Of a stretch of 64,000 nucleotides of DNA, positions 20,814 through 31,973 are shown piece by piece. This DNA comes from Candida dubliniensis CD36 (lineage: Eukaryota; Ascomycota; Pichiomycetes; Serinales; Debaryomycetaceae), in assembly GCF_000026945.1 (NCBI RefSeq), contig NC_012864.1, positions 248,001 to 312,000 on the forward strand, written 5' to 3'. Within the stretch, counting starts at the first letter, position 1; every line of letters begins with the position of its first letter. Under the pieces are notes generated by a model that was given only the letters and a program-made list of their open reading frames with translations, ran no database searches and was not told where the DNA came from. A program made the position numbers and the translations under genes.

Positions 20814-21384
20814 GATGGATAGTTAGTAATGCAAAGCTGGAATCTAGAGCAACTGGGATAAATAATTGTTATATTCTGAACTTTGTTGATGTGGTGAAAC
20901 GAAATGTGGAGGTGGGATTATTCTTGTCTAATCTGAACTTTGTGTGACAGTATGCGATAAAAGATAAGAGCGGAGAGAGAAAGTGAGACACACATAAAGT
21001 GTACCACCACCACCTTTTTTTTTTTTTTTTTTTTCGTGGCGCACATCCACTCCTCCCCTCTTAGTACTCCTTGTTTGCACCACACCCAACCATCCTTTCC
21101 TCGTTTTATTCTTCCCTTATTGGTTACAATTACTTACAAGCATATCAAAATATCATGATAAATAAATAAATATACATTTGAATTAATAAATTAATAAACA
21201 ATTACATAAATACATACATAACGTCTTTCCGTTTGTTAAATAATTAAAAATTAAAAAAAGGATTATTGAAGGATGTTTGATTTACCAGTTCCTATTTGGA
21301 GATGCTTTGTCTTCGTTTTCTAAAAAGAGTCAAAAAAAAAAGTGGTATTTTCTGTAATATATTCTTAAACAAGTTATCACTTTT
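20814..21384. other. Intergenic between GPR1 and the LRR gene
   Basis: 571 bp: promoter of the LRR gene (near 20814) and 3' flank of GPR1. It holds a T18 tract near 21016-21034 and otherwise nothing I can support. Confidence 0.55.
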
Positions 21385-23838
21385 TCACATTGGCGGTCCT
21401 TTCTTAAGAAATTCCATCAAATCCAATTCTCCATCATCATCTGCTTTGTCGCTATTACTACCCACAGTAGGTAATTCATCGATATCATTAGATCTTTCTC
21501 TGTCAATTGGTGTAACTGTACTTGACGTTGGCGAACTGACAATCTCATAAGGTTTATTCAATATTGTATTAGCGCCCATGGCAAAACTCGAATTTCTTCT
21601 TCCACCCAATGACCTGACAGGATCATTAAAACTGTCATTACTAGGTTGCCTAACATTTCTGCCAGTTCCCTGTAATCCAATAACTGTACTACTCTTTCTT
21701 GATGATAAATTTGATGTTCTGGTACCAAATGAAAATCTACCGAAATTAGGTTTAAACCCAGGAACGTCTTTAGTATCCCATGAAAAAACATTAGGTGATC
21801 CGCTACCACTGTGTAAAATATTGGAAAAATCATGAGCATTAGTTGGTTCTGTCCAATTGATCCCTGCACCCATGGACATTGGACTACTATCGTTAGTATT
21901 ACTTAAGGTTGAACCTCCATGATTGCCGCCACTGCCATCACCATATTTCTCAGCAATGTTACTGGGGAAAGATAAATCCTGTCTATCACGAGTAACTTCT
22001 TGCACAAGTTTATCCAACTTTCTCGAATCCATCAATTTGTGTTTAATATATCGATCTTGGGATTTGGCAATATTCTTTTCTGTAGGCAATTGATAAAATG
22101 GGAATCGATACTTGTTCATAAATTGTCTCCATGGTTTATATATGTTTATATTAACGAGACCTGAACTGGCACTAAGGGAGTTTTTGGCAATTCTTTTACT
22201 TGCAGTGGCTACTGATTGAGCAGATTCGGCACCTTCACTATATTTCCGTTGCTCTAAATTATTGACAATGATATTATCCACTCGTTGACGGTTTTCCTTT
22301 TCGAAATTCTTCATTGCAGTATTTCTCCAAGGTCTTTCACGATAAAAGAAAACCAATGTATCAACAAACCCATTTAAAGGCTGACTAAAGGCACCCAAAA
22401 CATTGAGCCAATACACTGCATGGTGATCTTCTTCATAATTAAATTGAGTAGCTTGTAAAATAAATGGGAAAAGCCACACAAGACAGTAGGCAAAGGGATA
22501 AATGAAAATCGATTTCATTTGCTTTTGTATTATTCTTTGTCGTCTTCGGAAATTCTCCAAATTAGCTTGCTGAATGTCGGAATTGTGTTGACGATACAGA
22601 TTTCGACTATTTTGTTTGTTTAGTTCAATATCCTGATAATCTACTGATTCATCCTCCAATGCTTCTGCTAATTCTTCTGAATCATCGTCATTATCATCAT
22701 CATCATTATCATTATCATTGGTAATTTCACCGATTCCATTTTGGCGCGGACTAGTTATTTCGCCAGTCCCATTATGACTATGACTATGCCTCAGGGAAAT
22801 TGGAGCAAGCGTATCGCTTGGCATACTGGGAAACCATTGATCTTTCATTGACATAAAGAAATATTTCAACGATGAGAAAAAAGTGGGGTTACTATTACTG
22901 GCAAGATGATGGTTACCAGCACCACCATTACCTGCAGCATTCTTAAACACTCCACCTAAAGTTTTAAATTCACTGATGACCCGGAAATAAATTAATCCAT
23001 AAATGGCAAAAATCCCCACCACAATGCAGTATCGAGGAACCCAACTCAACACTAATCGCAACCAAACGGGTCTCATTGGCAAATAACACCAACATACCAA
23101 GGAGTCATAACCATCACTATGAATAAATGCTAGACTGGCAATAATTAATGGTACAAAAAATGACAAGGAATATACATAATAACGGAATTTATATAATCCA
23201 CCTTCAACCCGATTAGAGTTTTTCACTTTTGTATTGAATGAAGGTTTGAAAATTAATAAATAGGTATGGAAAGCAAATGCAAAAATGGCAATATCTGCTC
23301 CTTCGATTGCTGTTGCTGTGAAAAATCCCACAACTTGACAAAAATTATGATTATAGTAAGCACTTGAATGAGTCAATATTCTTGTAGGATATAATAATAA
23401 AATACATGCTTTTAACAAGTCAAAAAATAACAAAAAGAAAATCAATTGATGTCGGAAAACTATTCGTTTTGGATCTATGGCAAATAAAAAATACATGGCT
23501 ATTAGAACTGCTGCAATAGATCCACATGATGATGATATTGCTACTATTCGTTGAACTCGTGCTTGATGGTCAGTGAATTCGCCTAGTTGGTTGGCCATAT
23601 GGTCTCTGGTGAAATTTTCTCTTTTGAAAATTGTGGGTAGTATTATGTCGTTGAACATAGTTGAAAGTATCGATGCTGTGGTTGAATCATTTGTATCCTT
23701 AATTATGGTCGTCACTGTCTCAGTGGCTGCCGATACTGATGTAGCTATGGTTGTTATAGTTGTCGGTATGATGGTAGGTGTTGAAGTAGGGATGAATGCT
23801 GTAGTTATCAGGGTTGCTATTGATATTAGGTCCGGCAT
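21385..23838 (-). CDS. GPR1: G protein-coupled receptor Gpr1
   Basis: I use the ATG at 23836-23838 (817 codons); the codon just upstream is GTG. A Thr-rich extracellular N-terminus of about 90 residues precedes a seven-helix receptor: five helices lie between about 95 and 310, then a very long third cytoplasmic loop (about 310-480) with an Asp-rich acidic run, then helices 6 and 7 (SIFIYPFAYCLVWLFPFI and a second near 505-530). A long Ser/Asn-rich tail ends in an acidic segment. This matches C. albicans Gpr1 (about 820 residues), which signals through Gpa2 to cAMP/PKA and affects hyphal growth; methionine and lactate responses have been reported. The 2.3 kb upstream has no gene. Confidence 0.95.
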   Translation of the reverse strand: MPDLISIATLITTAFIPTSTPTIIPTTITTIATSVSAATETVTTIIKDTNDSTTASILSTMFNDIILPTIFKRENFTRDHMANQLGEFTDHQARVQRIVAISSSCGSIAAVLIAMYFLFAIDPKRIVFRHQLIFFLLFFDLLKACILLLYPTRILTHSSAYYNHNFCQVVGFFTATAIEGADIAIFAFAFHTYLLIFKPSFNTKVKNSNRVEGGLYKFRYYVYSLSFFVPLIIASLAFIHSDGYDSLVCWCYLPMRPVWLRLVLSWVPRYCIVVGIFAIYGLIYFRVISEFKTLGGVFKNAAGNGGAGNHHLASNSNPTFFSSLKYFFMSMKDQWFPSMPSDTLAPISLRHSHSHNGTGEITSPRQNGIGEITNDNDNDDDDNDDDSEELAEALEDESVDYQDIELNKQNSRNLYRQHNSDIQQANLENFRRRQRIIQKQMKSIFIYPFAYCLVWLFPFILQATQFNYEEDHHAVYWLNVLGAFSQPLNGFVDTLVFFYRERPWRNTAMKNFEKENRQRVDNIIVNNLEQRKYSEGAESAQSVATASKRIAKNSLSASSGLVNINIYKPWRQFMNKYRFPFYQLPTEKNIAKSQDRYIKHKLMDSRKLDKLVQEVTRDRQDLSFPSNIAEKYGDGSGGNHGGSTLSNTNDSSPMSMGAGINWTEPTNAHDFSNILHSGSGSPNVFSWDTKDVPGFKPNFGRFSFGTRTSNLSSRKSSTVIGLQGTGRNVRQPSNDSFNDPVRSLGGRRNSSFAMGANTILNKPYEIVSSPTSSTVTPIDRERSNDIDELPTVGSNSDKADDDGELDLMEFLKKGPPM

Positions 23839-26114
23839 CACAAACAGTTGGTTATTATTGATATTCTTTTGGACAATAGAACTGCAAGGACAGGCTTTTG
23901 GTCACTTACTAATATCTAATAGATGTGCAAACTTGAATGCTTGATATGTTAGGGGATTCCTTTCCTTTTTCCGTTTTATTTTTTTTTGAAAGGAAAATAG
24001 GGTGTTTTTCTTTGAATATATATATATATATAAATATGAATATGATTGAGTATTTAATATAATATTCTTTTTTTAGGTTTTGCTTTTTTTTTTTTCTTTT
24101 AAAGTTTTTTGGATGGAAATTAATTTTATATAGTTACAGTTCTAATTAATAAGATTAAAAGAAAATTTACTACTATTGTCCTAATTGTACTCTATTCTAT
24201 TCAATCAATTTGGGGGTAAATGAAATGAAATGCGTACATTATTACTATTACTATTGTTGTAATTCTTTTTTTTTTTTTATCTATCGCGGCATTTTGTAAT
24301 TCTCTTTTTTTTCTTGCTCGCCTCATCAATCATCCATCTAAATTTAAAATTCATTTTGTATTGGTCTCTCTCTCTCGTTCCTTCCTTTCCTTTCCTTCGT
24401 CCACTTCCTCCTCCTCCTCCCCCCCTTTTTTTTTTCTTTGTTGTGTGTTCTCCCCTTCCACAAACACTGTTGTACCGACTCGTTTGCGTGGCTTTTTTCT
24501 TTTTTCTTTAATGTGTTAGCATATATTTAATTCTATTTTGACTTAGTGTCCACACCCAACACCAATACTCTACAACTCTTCATGTAGGGCTGTTTAAAAT
24601 TATTCATATTGTTATTATAAATTAGCTTTGATTCTTAGTATCTTTTAGGATTGGTTGGTTTGAAGAATTTTCTTCTTATTTTTGTCCAGGTTTAAAATTC
24701 GCGCGGGCTTGGCTGGTGGATATTGTAAGTTTTTGTGTTGCTAATGTCGGCCATGACCGCTGCTGCTGCCAGTACCACCATCAGTGCCCCCTACTTTTCT
24801 CGCCTGTAAATCATTTTCGTAACTGTATACTTTTTTAAAAGCTTTTCTTTCTTTGTGTGTGTTTTTTTTCTTCTTCTGATTCCAATTTGGTGTTCTTTAG
24901 TTATTGTTATTGTGACAGACGCCTTAATGTCGATGTCTCGGATACGATACGGTTCATCTAAGTCCTACTTGTGCTTATTGGTTTGATACACCTGTTCAAT
25001 CGTTCCCCGCTTTAACTAGAAACACCAAAAGCAGTTGGTTTAATCCAATTCAAAGATCCAATAATGGTGTGTATAGGCGAGCAACTTGTTTAATTTCGTC
25101 TAATTAAACCAGTTCTAAACTCCCCAAAAACGTTGTAAAAACTTGAGCAGGTCATTCAGTTACTAGATGTCATTACTATTACTCTGTCAGTTTTCAAGTT
25201 TACCTCGGCATATTAAATAAGACAAACAACTTTTGATTTTGTAATCATCATTATTCATTATTATTATTTCTTTGGAAGCCTAAATGATTGATGATATTGG
25301 TCTGGGCACGGCAATTTTTTTTTTTTTTTGGAAATCGGTGATTTACCGAGGTAATAATGGATACTAACTCTTGAATAAAATTCCAAGGAAATCCTGTCAC
25401 TTTCGAAATTCAATATTAAACGGATACAATTATAAAGCTTGGCAGGATTTTTTTGATTCTTTCAATATCCCCTGTGATTTAGTTAAAAATATAATTTACT
25501 CCATGAATGCAGTAATCACTAATCTTCTTTTTTGTCTGTTACCTGTATGAATATCACAATCATCAGGTATGATAGTACTCTTCTTAAAGGCTTAACAAAT
25601 TCTTGTTTATCTTTGTCTGGTAGGTCTACAGCAAACTATCGACCATTGTATGGTCTGATAATTACATAGAAAGGAAACAACACCTTCCCTCCATCACATT
25701 AATACAAAGATTTACTCTTGTTTCCACCATTACAAAACATACACATTATATTTATGAAACAGTTGTATATTAATTATTAGGAGATGCTATCGTAAATATC
25801 AAAAAGAAAAAGCAAAAAGCAATTGACAAACATTAAAACTAAAAATAAATTAATTTAAAAAAAATTATTATTATGGGAGGGAAAGGAAACTAAAACAACC
25901 CAAACACATTAATGTAAAATAGACAAAAAATAAAAAAGCTAATGTAAACCGTGCCAAGTGTACATTGATGGTAATTAATGCAAAAATTTGTAAAACATTC
26001 AATGAACAGCAAGTGGACTCAACGATAAAAAAAAAAAGCAATAGTGTAAACTAGGCGCGGGATTGGTTATTCAACATAAATCATTAATTAGGAAATCAAG
26101 AAATTAATTGTTTA
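23839..26114. other. Gene-free interval: GPR1 promoter and AUR1 3' flank
   Basis: 2.3 kb. It contains a (TA)n tract at about 24018-24032, pyrimidine-rich CT and CCT tracts around 24365-24430, and many homopolymers. The only listed frame (24314-24511 plus) is a translation of these tracts. A long regulatory or 5'-leader region for GPR1 is a reasonable inference. Confidence 0.55.
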
Positions 26115-27545
26115 CTAACTTCTCTTTGAATCCAAATCATCTACTGATGTAGCTGACGATGCAGCATATGTGCTACCTTGTGGTTCGTCTTCAAACACCG
26201 AAGGAGTACTCGATGAAATTTCATCGCCTTCTTCTTCTTCATCCTCCACGTTAATTCCAGACACTTGATCATTGTTAGTAAGATTACTCAATGCAACCTG
26301 AGTTTTTGAGCTTTGTCTAGACCTAGAAAAATTTGACATTTCAAATGCTTCAGGCGTTGAGGCTCTCAGTGGGGGACTAACCTGAGACTCTTGGTACACT
26401 CTCGTATATAATCTGTTTTCAATGTCATTGTTGTTGTTGTCGTCGTTGTTGACAGGGATATAATTGTATGATAAAGGATCAATCTCTTGGATATCGATTT
26501 TTTCAATTTCAGTGTATGACCAACGACAAAAGTTACCTTCTTTATTCTTTGGCAAATACTTATATTTGGTGAATTCGAAAACAGTCAATGACAACATGGC
26601 TCCACCAATCAAATCGACAAAGTAGTGATGGGTCAAGTACATCGTGCTCCACCAAAGCCAAGATGCGTATGTGACCCACACAAACTTGAATCGTGGAAAC
26701 AACCAACATAAAAATAACATTTCCATAATGCAACATCCTGAATGTAACGATGGGAATGCACCAAAGATGATTGAAGAATTGGAAAATCCAGTGGTATACA
26801 TATCAATACCTAACAATTTATCTATTCTTCCAAGTCCACCAGGAGATCCATGCATTGAATAATTAGCTGGTTCTAATCCATGCAAGTTTTTGTACCATGG
26901 AGGTGCAGCCGGGAATACCATTTGAATCAAAACTCCAAACAAGTTCATATAACCAAATGCAAACCCAAATGATCTTAACGACGTTGGGGGACCAAACAAA
27001 AATATAATAGCAGCAAGCACAAATGGGAAACTGAAATGAATAATTCCATATGGTAACCATGCCAAAATATCCAACACACCAGTAGTGATGGTTGCTAAAA
27101 CATTTGATAAATTATCACCGTACAAAATTGTCTCCATAGCTGGTAAAACTTTAACTGTGATAGCCGGTTTCCATTCTTGAGGTATTTTAGCACAGGTAAA
27201 ATATAATGCTAACCAAGTGAAAACAGGTAATGCAGGAAGAAAAAACTGCGACGTTAAGGGTATTAAAAAACAAGTAGCGAAAGCTAAGATTATTGGTAAT
27301 TTTATCAAAAATGATGCTGGGAAAACCACAAACACGAAAAAAAGTATGGAAATCAAAAATCCATAATGAAAGATTTCTCCTACTGTCCAATGATGATGTT
27401 TTAATTTACGTAAACTCGTTTGTATGTTTGTATCAAAGTTCAAATCACTAACTGTAGATCCAGGTGCCTTCTCCAGAAGGAAATAGTAATGGAATAGTTG
27501 GTATGGTTTTTGTATTATTCTCGAACGTAAAATTGCAGACGCCAT
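26115..27545 (-). CDS. AUR1: Inositol phosphorylceramide synthase Aur1
   Basis: 476 codons from an ATG. Six to eight membrane segments lie between about 55 and 335. The PAP2/phosphatidate-phosphatase-type catalytic boxes are visible: GSPGGLGRID, then FGAFPSLHSGC and finally YLTHHYFVDLIGG, giving the His/His/Asp triad. The C-terminal 110 residues are acidic and Ser-rich. The enzyme transfers phosphoinositol from PI to ceramide in the Golgi, is essential and is the target of aureobasidin A. From memory, C. albicans Aur1 is about 471 residues with several substitutions relative to this copy, which suggests a sister species. AUR1 is divergent from the mutarotase gene. Confidence 0.97.
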   Translation of the reverse strand: MASAILRSRIIQKPYQLFHYYFLLEKAPGSTVSDLNFDTNIQTSLRKLKHHHWTVGEIFHYGFLISILFFVFVVFPASFLIKLPIILAFATCFLIPLTSQFFLPALPVFTWLALYFTCAKIPQEWKPAITVKVLPAMETILYGDNLSNVLATITTGVLDILAWLPYGIIHFSFPFVLAAIIFLFGPPTSLRSFGFAFGYMNLFGVLIQMVFPAAPPWYKNLHGLEPANYSMHGSPGGLGRIDKLLGIDMYTTGFSNSSIIFGAFPSLHSGCCIMEMLFLCWLFPRFKFVWVTYASWLWWSTMYLTHHYFVDLIGGAMLSLTVFEFTKYKYLPKNKEGNFCRWSYTEIEKIDIQEIDPLSYNYIPVNNDDNNNNDIENRLYTRVYQESQVSPPLRASTPEAFEMSNFSRSRQSSKTQVALSNLTNNDQVSGINVEDEEEEGDEISSSTPSVFEDEPQGSTYAASSATSVDDLDSKRS

Positions 27546-29085
27546 GGTTCAGTTCGTTTTTGTTATGTGGGTAAATAATATAATGAAAAACACGGATTAT
27601 GTTTTGATTAAATAGTACTGTTTCCAAAATTGGTCCTCTAGAACTGGTGGTTGAATTGTGTGGTCTTGGTGTGGTCGCCTGATTCTAAATTGAACAACAA
27701 CAATAACAAATCAACAAACTATATATATACAAAAAAAAAAGCTTTCAATATGGTCTAAAAATGATATTTCTAATGTGGTCAGGGGGGGCAAAGGGGGTTG
27801 CAATATTCTCAAGACGTTAATATGCGCTTTTCCTAGGTTTATGTCGTTTTGCAAAAACTGATGAATTATGGCTGGTTGGTTGTCTGAGAGGACTTGCAAG
27901 AAGTTTTATACAAAAAGGAATTATGAGAAGAGAGAGAGAGAAAAATAGGGGAAAAACAAGTAAGAGGAGGGAAAACAGAATCGACGGTAGTGTGCCTTAT
28001 TACAAAGAGTGAAAATTTCTTTTTTTTTTTTTTTAGAGTTTATTTGCTTTAAAAGGAACATATATTAAAGGATTCCGGAAGTCGTGTAAATCAGTCAATT
28101 GCTTTTGAAGTATTCAGGTGTGAGTTTTTTCCCCGGATATACTTGGACCAGGTTCATTCTTGTAAATGCTGAAACTAATCTCGTTCAGATATTAAACTCG
28201 TTAGTATACGTAGAAGATAACAACTCTTAGTGAATAGTTCTATTTGTTGGCTTGTTTGTGGTTGTTTATGGTTCGAAAAAGGAAAAGAAAAATTTATTTT
28301 GCCGTCAAACGGTTAAGGTGCCGTGATGTCGAAGTAGGTCGGAATTAGAGAATTTAGCTAATTGTCCCGGATGTTTCCACACCGCATTATATGGAGAGTT
28401 CTTAGCAATATTCAGACTAGTTGAATTGGCCATTTTTTGGAATGGCGATAGCCTCCTTTTGCTTTCGAAAAAGACTGATCATATAGAACAGAGTTACATA
28501 ACACCTGCAAATAATTACTGAAAAAATTATGACAAAAAATAGTTTAAAATTCACCCTATCAACACGTAAAATGTTAACTTTAATTTAGAAAACCTTTCAA
28601 ACTCATAGCAATCATTAGAAGACAACTTTAGCCATTGATAATGATCAGCCTTTATATATAAGTTGGCCATAATTGTGAATCACACCAAACTAAGGGTTCT
28701 TACGTATTGAAAAAGATTTAGTAAGTTTTTAATAATTTCGCAATCGCAGGAAACCTCCTCGTATGTTTGTAAAGCAATTATAGTTCTCCATCACAGGTAA
28801 ATCCTATTTCATTCTAGCCAATCAATTTGTCTTTATATAAACATTATTGGATTTGAGTGGCGCTCAGCGTTGCCCAGCTCGTAGTGTTTACATTTGCATC
28901 CTATCAATTTATATGCTGCTGCAACGTGGACACGACTGCCCGTATTCTTTTTTTTTTATGTTCCAGCCATTTCCGAAACGGGACGGACAACGACTTACTA
29001 TTTTTTTACCAACGCTTCCTCCAAATAGAGCAACAATCTTTTTCTAACATTTATTACATATTTCTCCACCAATAAATATCCAATT
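27546..29085. other. Divergent promoter region between AUR1 and the mutarotase gene
   Basis: 1.54 kb. Features seen are an A-rich tract near 27730, a G-rich patch at 27780-27798, a T15 tract near 28020, and a locally GC-richer segment around 28857-28945. Overlapping short frames at 28847-29075 have no domain. No RNA gene is apparent. Confidence 0.5.
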
Positions 29086-29985
29086 ATGCCTGTTGAAGAA
29101 CTTGAGGACCGTGTGATCATTACTGATCCAACTGACCCAACTAACAGAGCAACCATTTTGAAATTTGGTGCTACTGTTGTTTCTTGGAAAAATAATAATG
29201 AAGAGAAATTATGGTTATCAGAAGGTGCACATTTAGATGGAAGTAAAGCTGTTAGAGGAGGGATTCCATTAGTTTTCCCAGTTTTCGGTAAACAAAAAGA
29301 TTCAACTCATCCAACTTTCAAATTACCTCAACATGGATTTGCCCGTAACTCTACTTGGGAATTTTTGGGACAAACTCAAGAAAGTCCTATTACGGTTCAA
29401 TTTGGATTAGGTCCAGAAAATGTCGATCCAGAAACTTTAAAATTATGGAATTATGATTTCACTTTGATTTTAACTGTTAGTTTGACTAAAGACAATTTGG
29501 TTACTTCAATTGATATAGAAAACACTGGTAAGGAAGCATTTGAATTCAATTGGTTGTTCCATACATATTATAGAATTCATGACATTACTGATACATTGGT
29601 TACCAATTTGATTGATCAACAATGTTACGATCAATTGATTGGTGAATCATATATTGAAAAGGCACCCGTTATCAGTTTCCATGAAGAATTTGATAGAATT
29701 TATTCAAAAGTCAATTTAGAAAAATCCATTCAAATTGTCGATAAAGGAAAAGTTCTTTTCAATCTTCATAGAAAAAACTTGCCTGATTCTGTGGTATGGA
29801 ATCCATGGACTAAGAAAGCTGAAGGTATGGCTGATTTCCAACCAAAATCTGGGTTCCATCAAATGGTTTGTGTTGAACCAGGTCATGTTGACTCAATGAT
29901 TTCTTTACCAGCTGGTGGGAAATGGTCAGGTGGCCAAGAAATCACTATTGGCGGAGACATTAAAGTTCAAGCTAATATATATTAG
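29086..29985 (+). CDS. Glucose-6-phosphate 1-epimerase (hexose-6-phosphate mutarotase, YMR099C-like)
   Basis: 299 codons, the family's usual length. The fold is the aldose-1-epimerase beta-sandwich: KFGATVVSW and ENLWLSEGAHLDG-like text near the start, the GGIPLVFPVFG loop, LPQHGFARNSTWEF with a catalytic His, WLFHTYYRI with the second His, and VCVEPGHV with the catalytic Glu. The enzyme interconverts alpha and beta anomers of hexose-6-phosphates in the cytosol. It lacks the longer GAL10-type architecture, so it is not the galactose-pathway epimerase. A (TA)n stretch just after the stop (30018-30034) and the minus-strand gene ending at 30096 follow closely. Confidence 0.92.
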   Translation: MPVEELEDRVIITDPTDPTNRATILKFGATVVSWKNNNEEKLWLSEGAHLDGSKAVRGGIPLVFPVFGKQKDSTHPTFKLPQHGFARNSTWEFLGQTQESPITVQFGLGPENVDPETLKLWNYDFTLILTVSLTKDNLVTSIDIENTGKEAFEFNWLFHTYYRIHDITDTLVTNLIDQQCYDQLIGESYIEKAPVISFHEEFDRIYSKVNLEKSIQIVDKGKVLFNLHRKNLPDSVVWNPWTKKAEGMADFQPKSGFHQMVCVEPGHVDSMISLPAGGKWSGGQEITIGGDIKVQANIY

Positions 29986-30095
29986 ATTTTTCTTTTTTAA
30001 ATAGACTACTAGTATTTATATATATATATATATCTATACATTAAGAAAAATAATCAGGAAATTATAATTGTGCTTACACCAGAAGTTCAGCATCT

Positions 30096-31400
30096 TTATG
30101 AAAGCTTGTCCTTGAACCTTTGGAATTTATTAAGCGATTTTAGAGACGACGAAACTGTCGGCTTATCATATAATGAAAATGGTTGGGGTATCGTTACAGA
30201 CTTTGATTTTATCATTGTCGGGAGATTAGTTGAATTTTGTAAAGCGCGAGAATCAACACTTTTGGAGGATACACTAGAAGGTATTGATTTAGATGGACTG
30301 ATTCTAGTCAACCGAGGGGTATTTTTGTTGGTTTGTGTGAATGATGGTTTCTTATTGAGTGCAGGTAAATGCGATCCATGTGGAGGTGGAGGTGGTGGCA
30401 TGTCATTAACAGGCAGATGTGCAAAATACATAGATGACATATTCGGCGACGGAGATCCACTAAAATTTGGTATAGACGACTTCTTTTGTAATGAAGGGAT
30501 TGATGACTTTTTGTTTAAAGTGGGTATCGAGGATTTTCTATTTAATGTGGGATGGGAAGACTTTTTTTGCAATTGAGGAATAGATCGTTTCTTGTATAAA
30601 CAAGGTGGGTCACCAAGTTTCTGTTGATGTTGTGAAGGCGATGAAGCATGTATGACACCAGCCATTTCCAAAGAGCTTTGTCTTAATTTGTTACTTGGAG
30701 GATATGGTCTAGCAAAAGCTTCTTTATTTGGAGAACCAGTCTCTGTTGTTTTCCGTCGTAATATTGAATTCAAATCCCTTGAACCTTTTGAAGGTGAGAT
30801 TTTTCTATTGGGACTACTGTTATTTTCAACAGTGGGTTCCTTTTGCATTACTGGAACAGCAACTATTTGATCAGACCCATTCAATGTTCTTCTTCTCTTG
30901 GTTGCTGATTCCTCCACCTCACCTGATGAAGGTGATTCAGATTTTTGTGGTGACGGGGTTTTCATATGAACCGAATAATGCTGATTTATAGAATCCATCT
31001 GTGTGAATTTGTTCATATGTATAGTACTATACCTTTTGTTTCTTCTGTTTAAGACATTATTTGAGCTGGAATCGTTACTGCTATAATCATTCAGTTGAGA
31101 TATTTGTGGTGGTGACCCTAACAACTGTTGGGCTCGTGAATTTAATTCCGATAAAACATTGTTGGTGATTTTTTGTGAATAGCCTTTCTGTAACATTGCT
31201 GCTGCTGTTGGAGACGTCTGTATATCATCAAGACTTGGGTAAATGCTGTTGCTGTTGCTGTTGTTGTTGTTAAATGCGGAGGTGCCATGCAGATGAAGAT
31301 CAAGCTGATGTCTTGATGAAGGTGAATTTAAGGTTAGATCTCGGATCTTTTTTATCGGTGTATTCATAGACACTATTGGGTAGTTTGTCGATGACTCCAT
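30096..31400 (-). CDS. Unrecognised multi-S/T-P protein with KKSSIP-type repeats
   Basis: 434 codons from an ATG, no known domain seen. The protein is basic and probably disordered. It has a dozen or more S/T-P sites, many followed by Lys or Arg (TPIKK, SPQK, SPNRK, SPSK, SPNK), as in heavily CDK-phosphorylated proteins. It also has an NLS-like TKRRRTL (about 165-175), a short tandem repeat of the form (K/R)K(S)SIPxLx(K/R)K at about 268-310, a Pro6 run (about 330) and a conserved-looking basic end, KFQRFKDKLS. A nuclear or cytoskeletal cell-cycle substrate is inferred only from composition. A Tca2-like element is inserted about 300 bp upstream in the same orientation, which may affect expression. 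Confidence 0.8.
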   Translation of the reverse strand: MESSTNYPIVSMNTPIKKIRDLTLNSPSSRHQLDLHLHGTSAFNNNNSNSNSIYPSLDDIQTSPTAAAMLQKGYSQKITNNVLSELNSRAQQLLGSPPQISQLNDYSSNDSSSNNVLNRRNKRYSTIHMNKFTQMDSINQHYSVHMKTPSPQKSESPSSGEVEESATKRRRTLNGSDQIVAVPVMQKEPTVENNSSPNRKISPSKGSRDLNSILRRKTTETGSPNKEAFARPYPPSNKLRQSSLEMAGVIHASSPSQHQQKLGDPPCLYKKRSIPQLQKKSSHPTLNRKSSIPTLNKKSSIPSLQKKSSIPNFSGSPSPNMSSMYFAHLPVNDMPPPPPPHGSHLPALNKKPSFTQTNKNTPRLTRISPSKSIPSSVSSKSVDSRALQNSTNLPTMIKSKSVTIPQPFSLYDKPTVSSSLKSLNKFQRFKDKLS

Positions 31401-31698
31401 GACTGAGCTAAGGAGTTTTCAAGGATAAAGAAAATAGAAAGAACGTAGATGACCTCTTTCAGCCTTTTGAATAGAAAGAGTAAGGCATTAAGAAAAGAAA
31501 AAAAATAATAGTCACTTGAAGTTACTAACTGTTGTGATGGGAATAAATTGTTCCTGTGAGCATAGTATGACAGAAAAATGAGATTATTGTTTACCTATTA
31601 TTTTTTTTTTCCCCCTCTGTTCCAGATTACTCAAATAGGAAAATGGTAAACAGATCAAAATTATCAACATCAACAACAACAACAACATCAGAGAGAGA

Positions 31699-31703
31699 GA
31701 AAG
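31699..31703. repeat. Target-site duplication, left copy (GAAAG)
   Basis: GAAAG lies directly outside the left LTR and is repeated directly outside the right LTR at 37985-37989. A 5-bp duplication is the normal signature of Ty1/copia integrase. Confidence 0.85.
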
Positions 31704-31973
31704 TTATTTGAAATCGAAAGCGATACCTGCGTAGGTGAAAGGTGTCTATAGTATTAAGCTTGCTTACATAGAAAATATATACAACAAAATCATGAGGATT
31801 CTACTCTTTATATAGTAGAAAATCCTTTTTCCACTGGACGAGCTACTAAGTCCAAGTGTTACCATAAAAGGAAATAGATTAGTGTATTATTTTCTTTAGT
31901 ACGTTCTCTACCAATATGTAACATTCCGCTGATCCTTAATAATTAGCCATGTTACACACCCTAATTTCGAACA
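31704..31973 (-). repeat. 3' LTR of the Tca2-like element
   Basis: 270 bp, same sequence as 37715-37984 (constant offset 6011). On the element strand it begins TGTTCG and ends AAATAA, so the outer end lacks the canonical CA. It points at the gene starting at 31400. Confidence 0.93.
31796..31825 (-). promoter_or_regulatory. LTR TATA box within an inverted repeat (3' LTR copy)
   Basis: On the element strand, TATATAAAG lies between arms GGATT(TT)CTACT and AGTAGAATCC that can pair. The same element occurs in the 5' LTR at 37807-37836. It is the likely core promoter of the LTR. Confidence 0.6.

Noticed and set aside
30070..30576. 168-codon plus-strand open frame with DDFLF-like repeats
   Set aside because: It is the exact antisense of the minus-strand gene's repeats, has no ATG start at its listed beginning and no domain; the minus-strand gene explains the openness.
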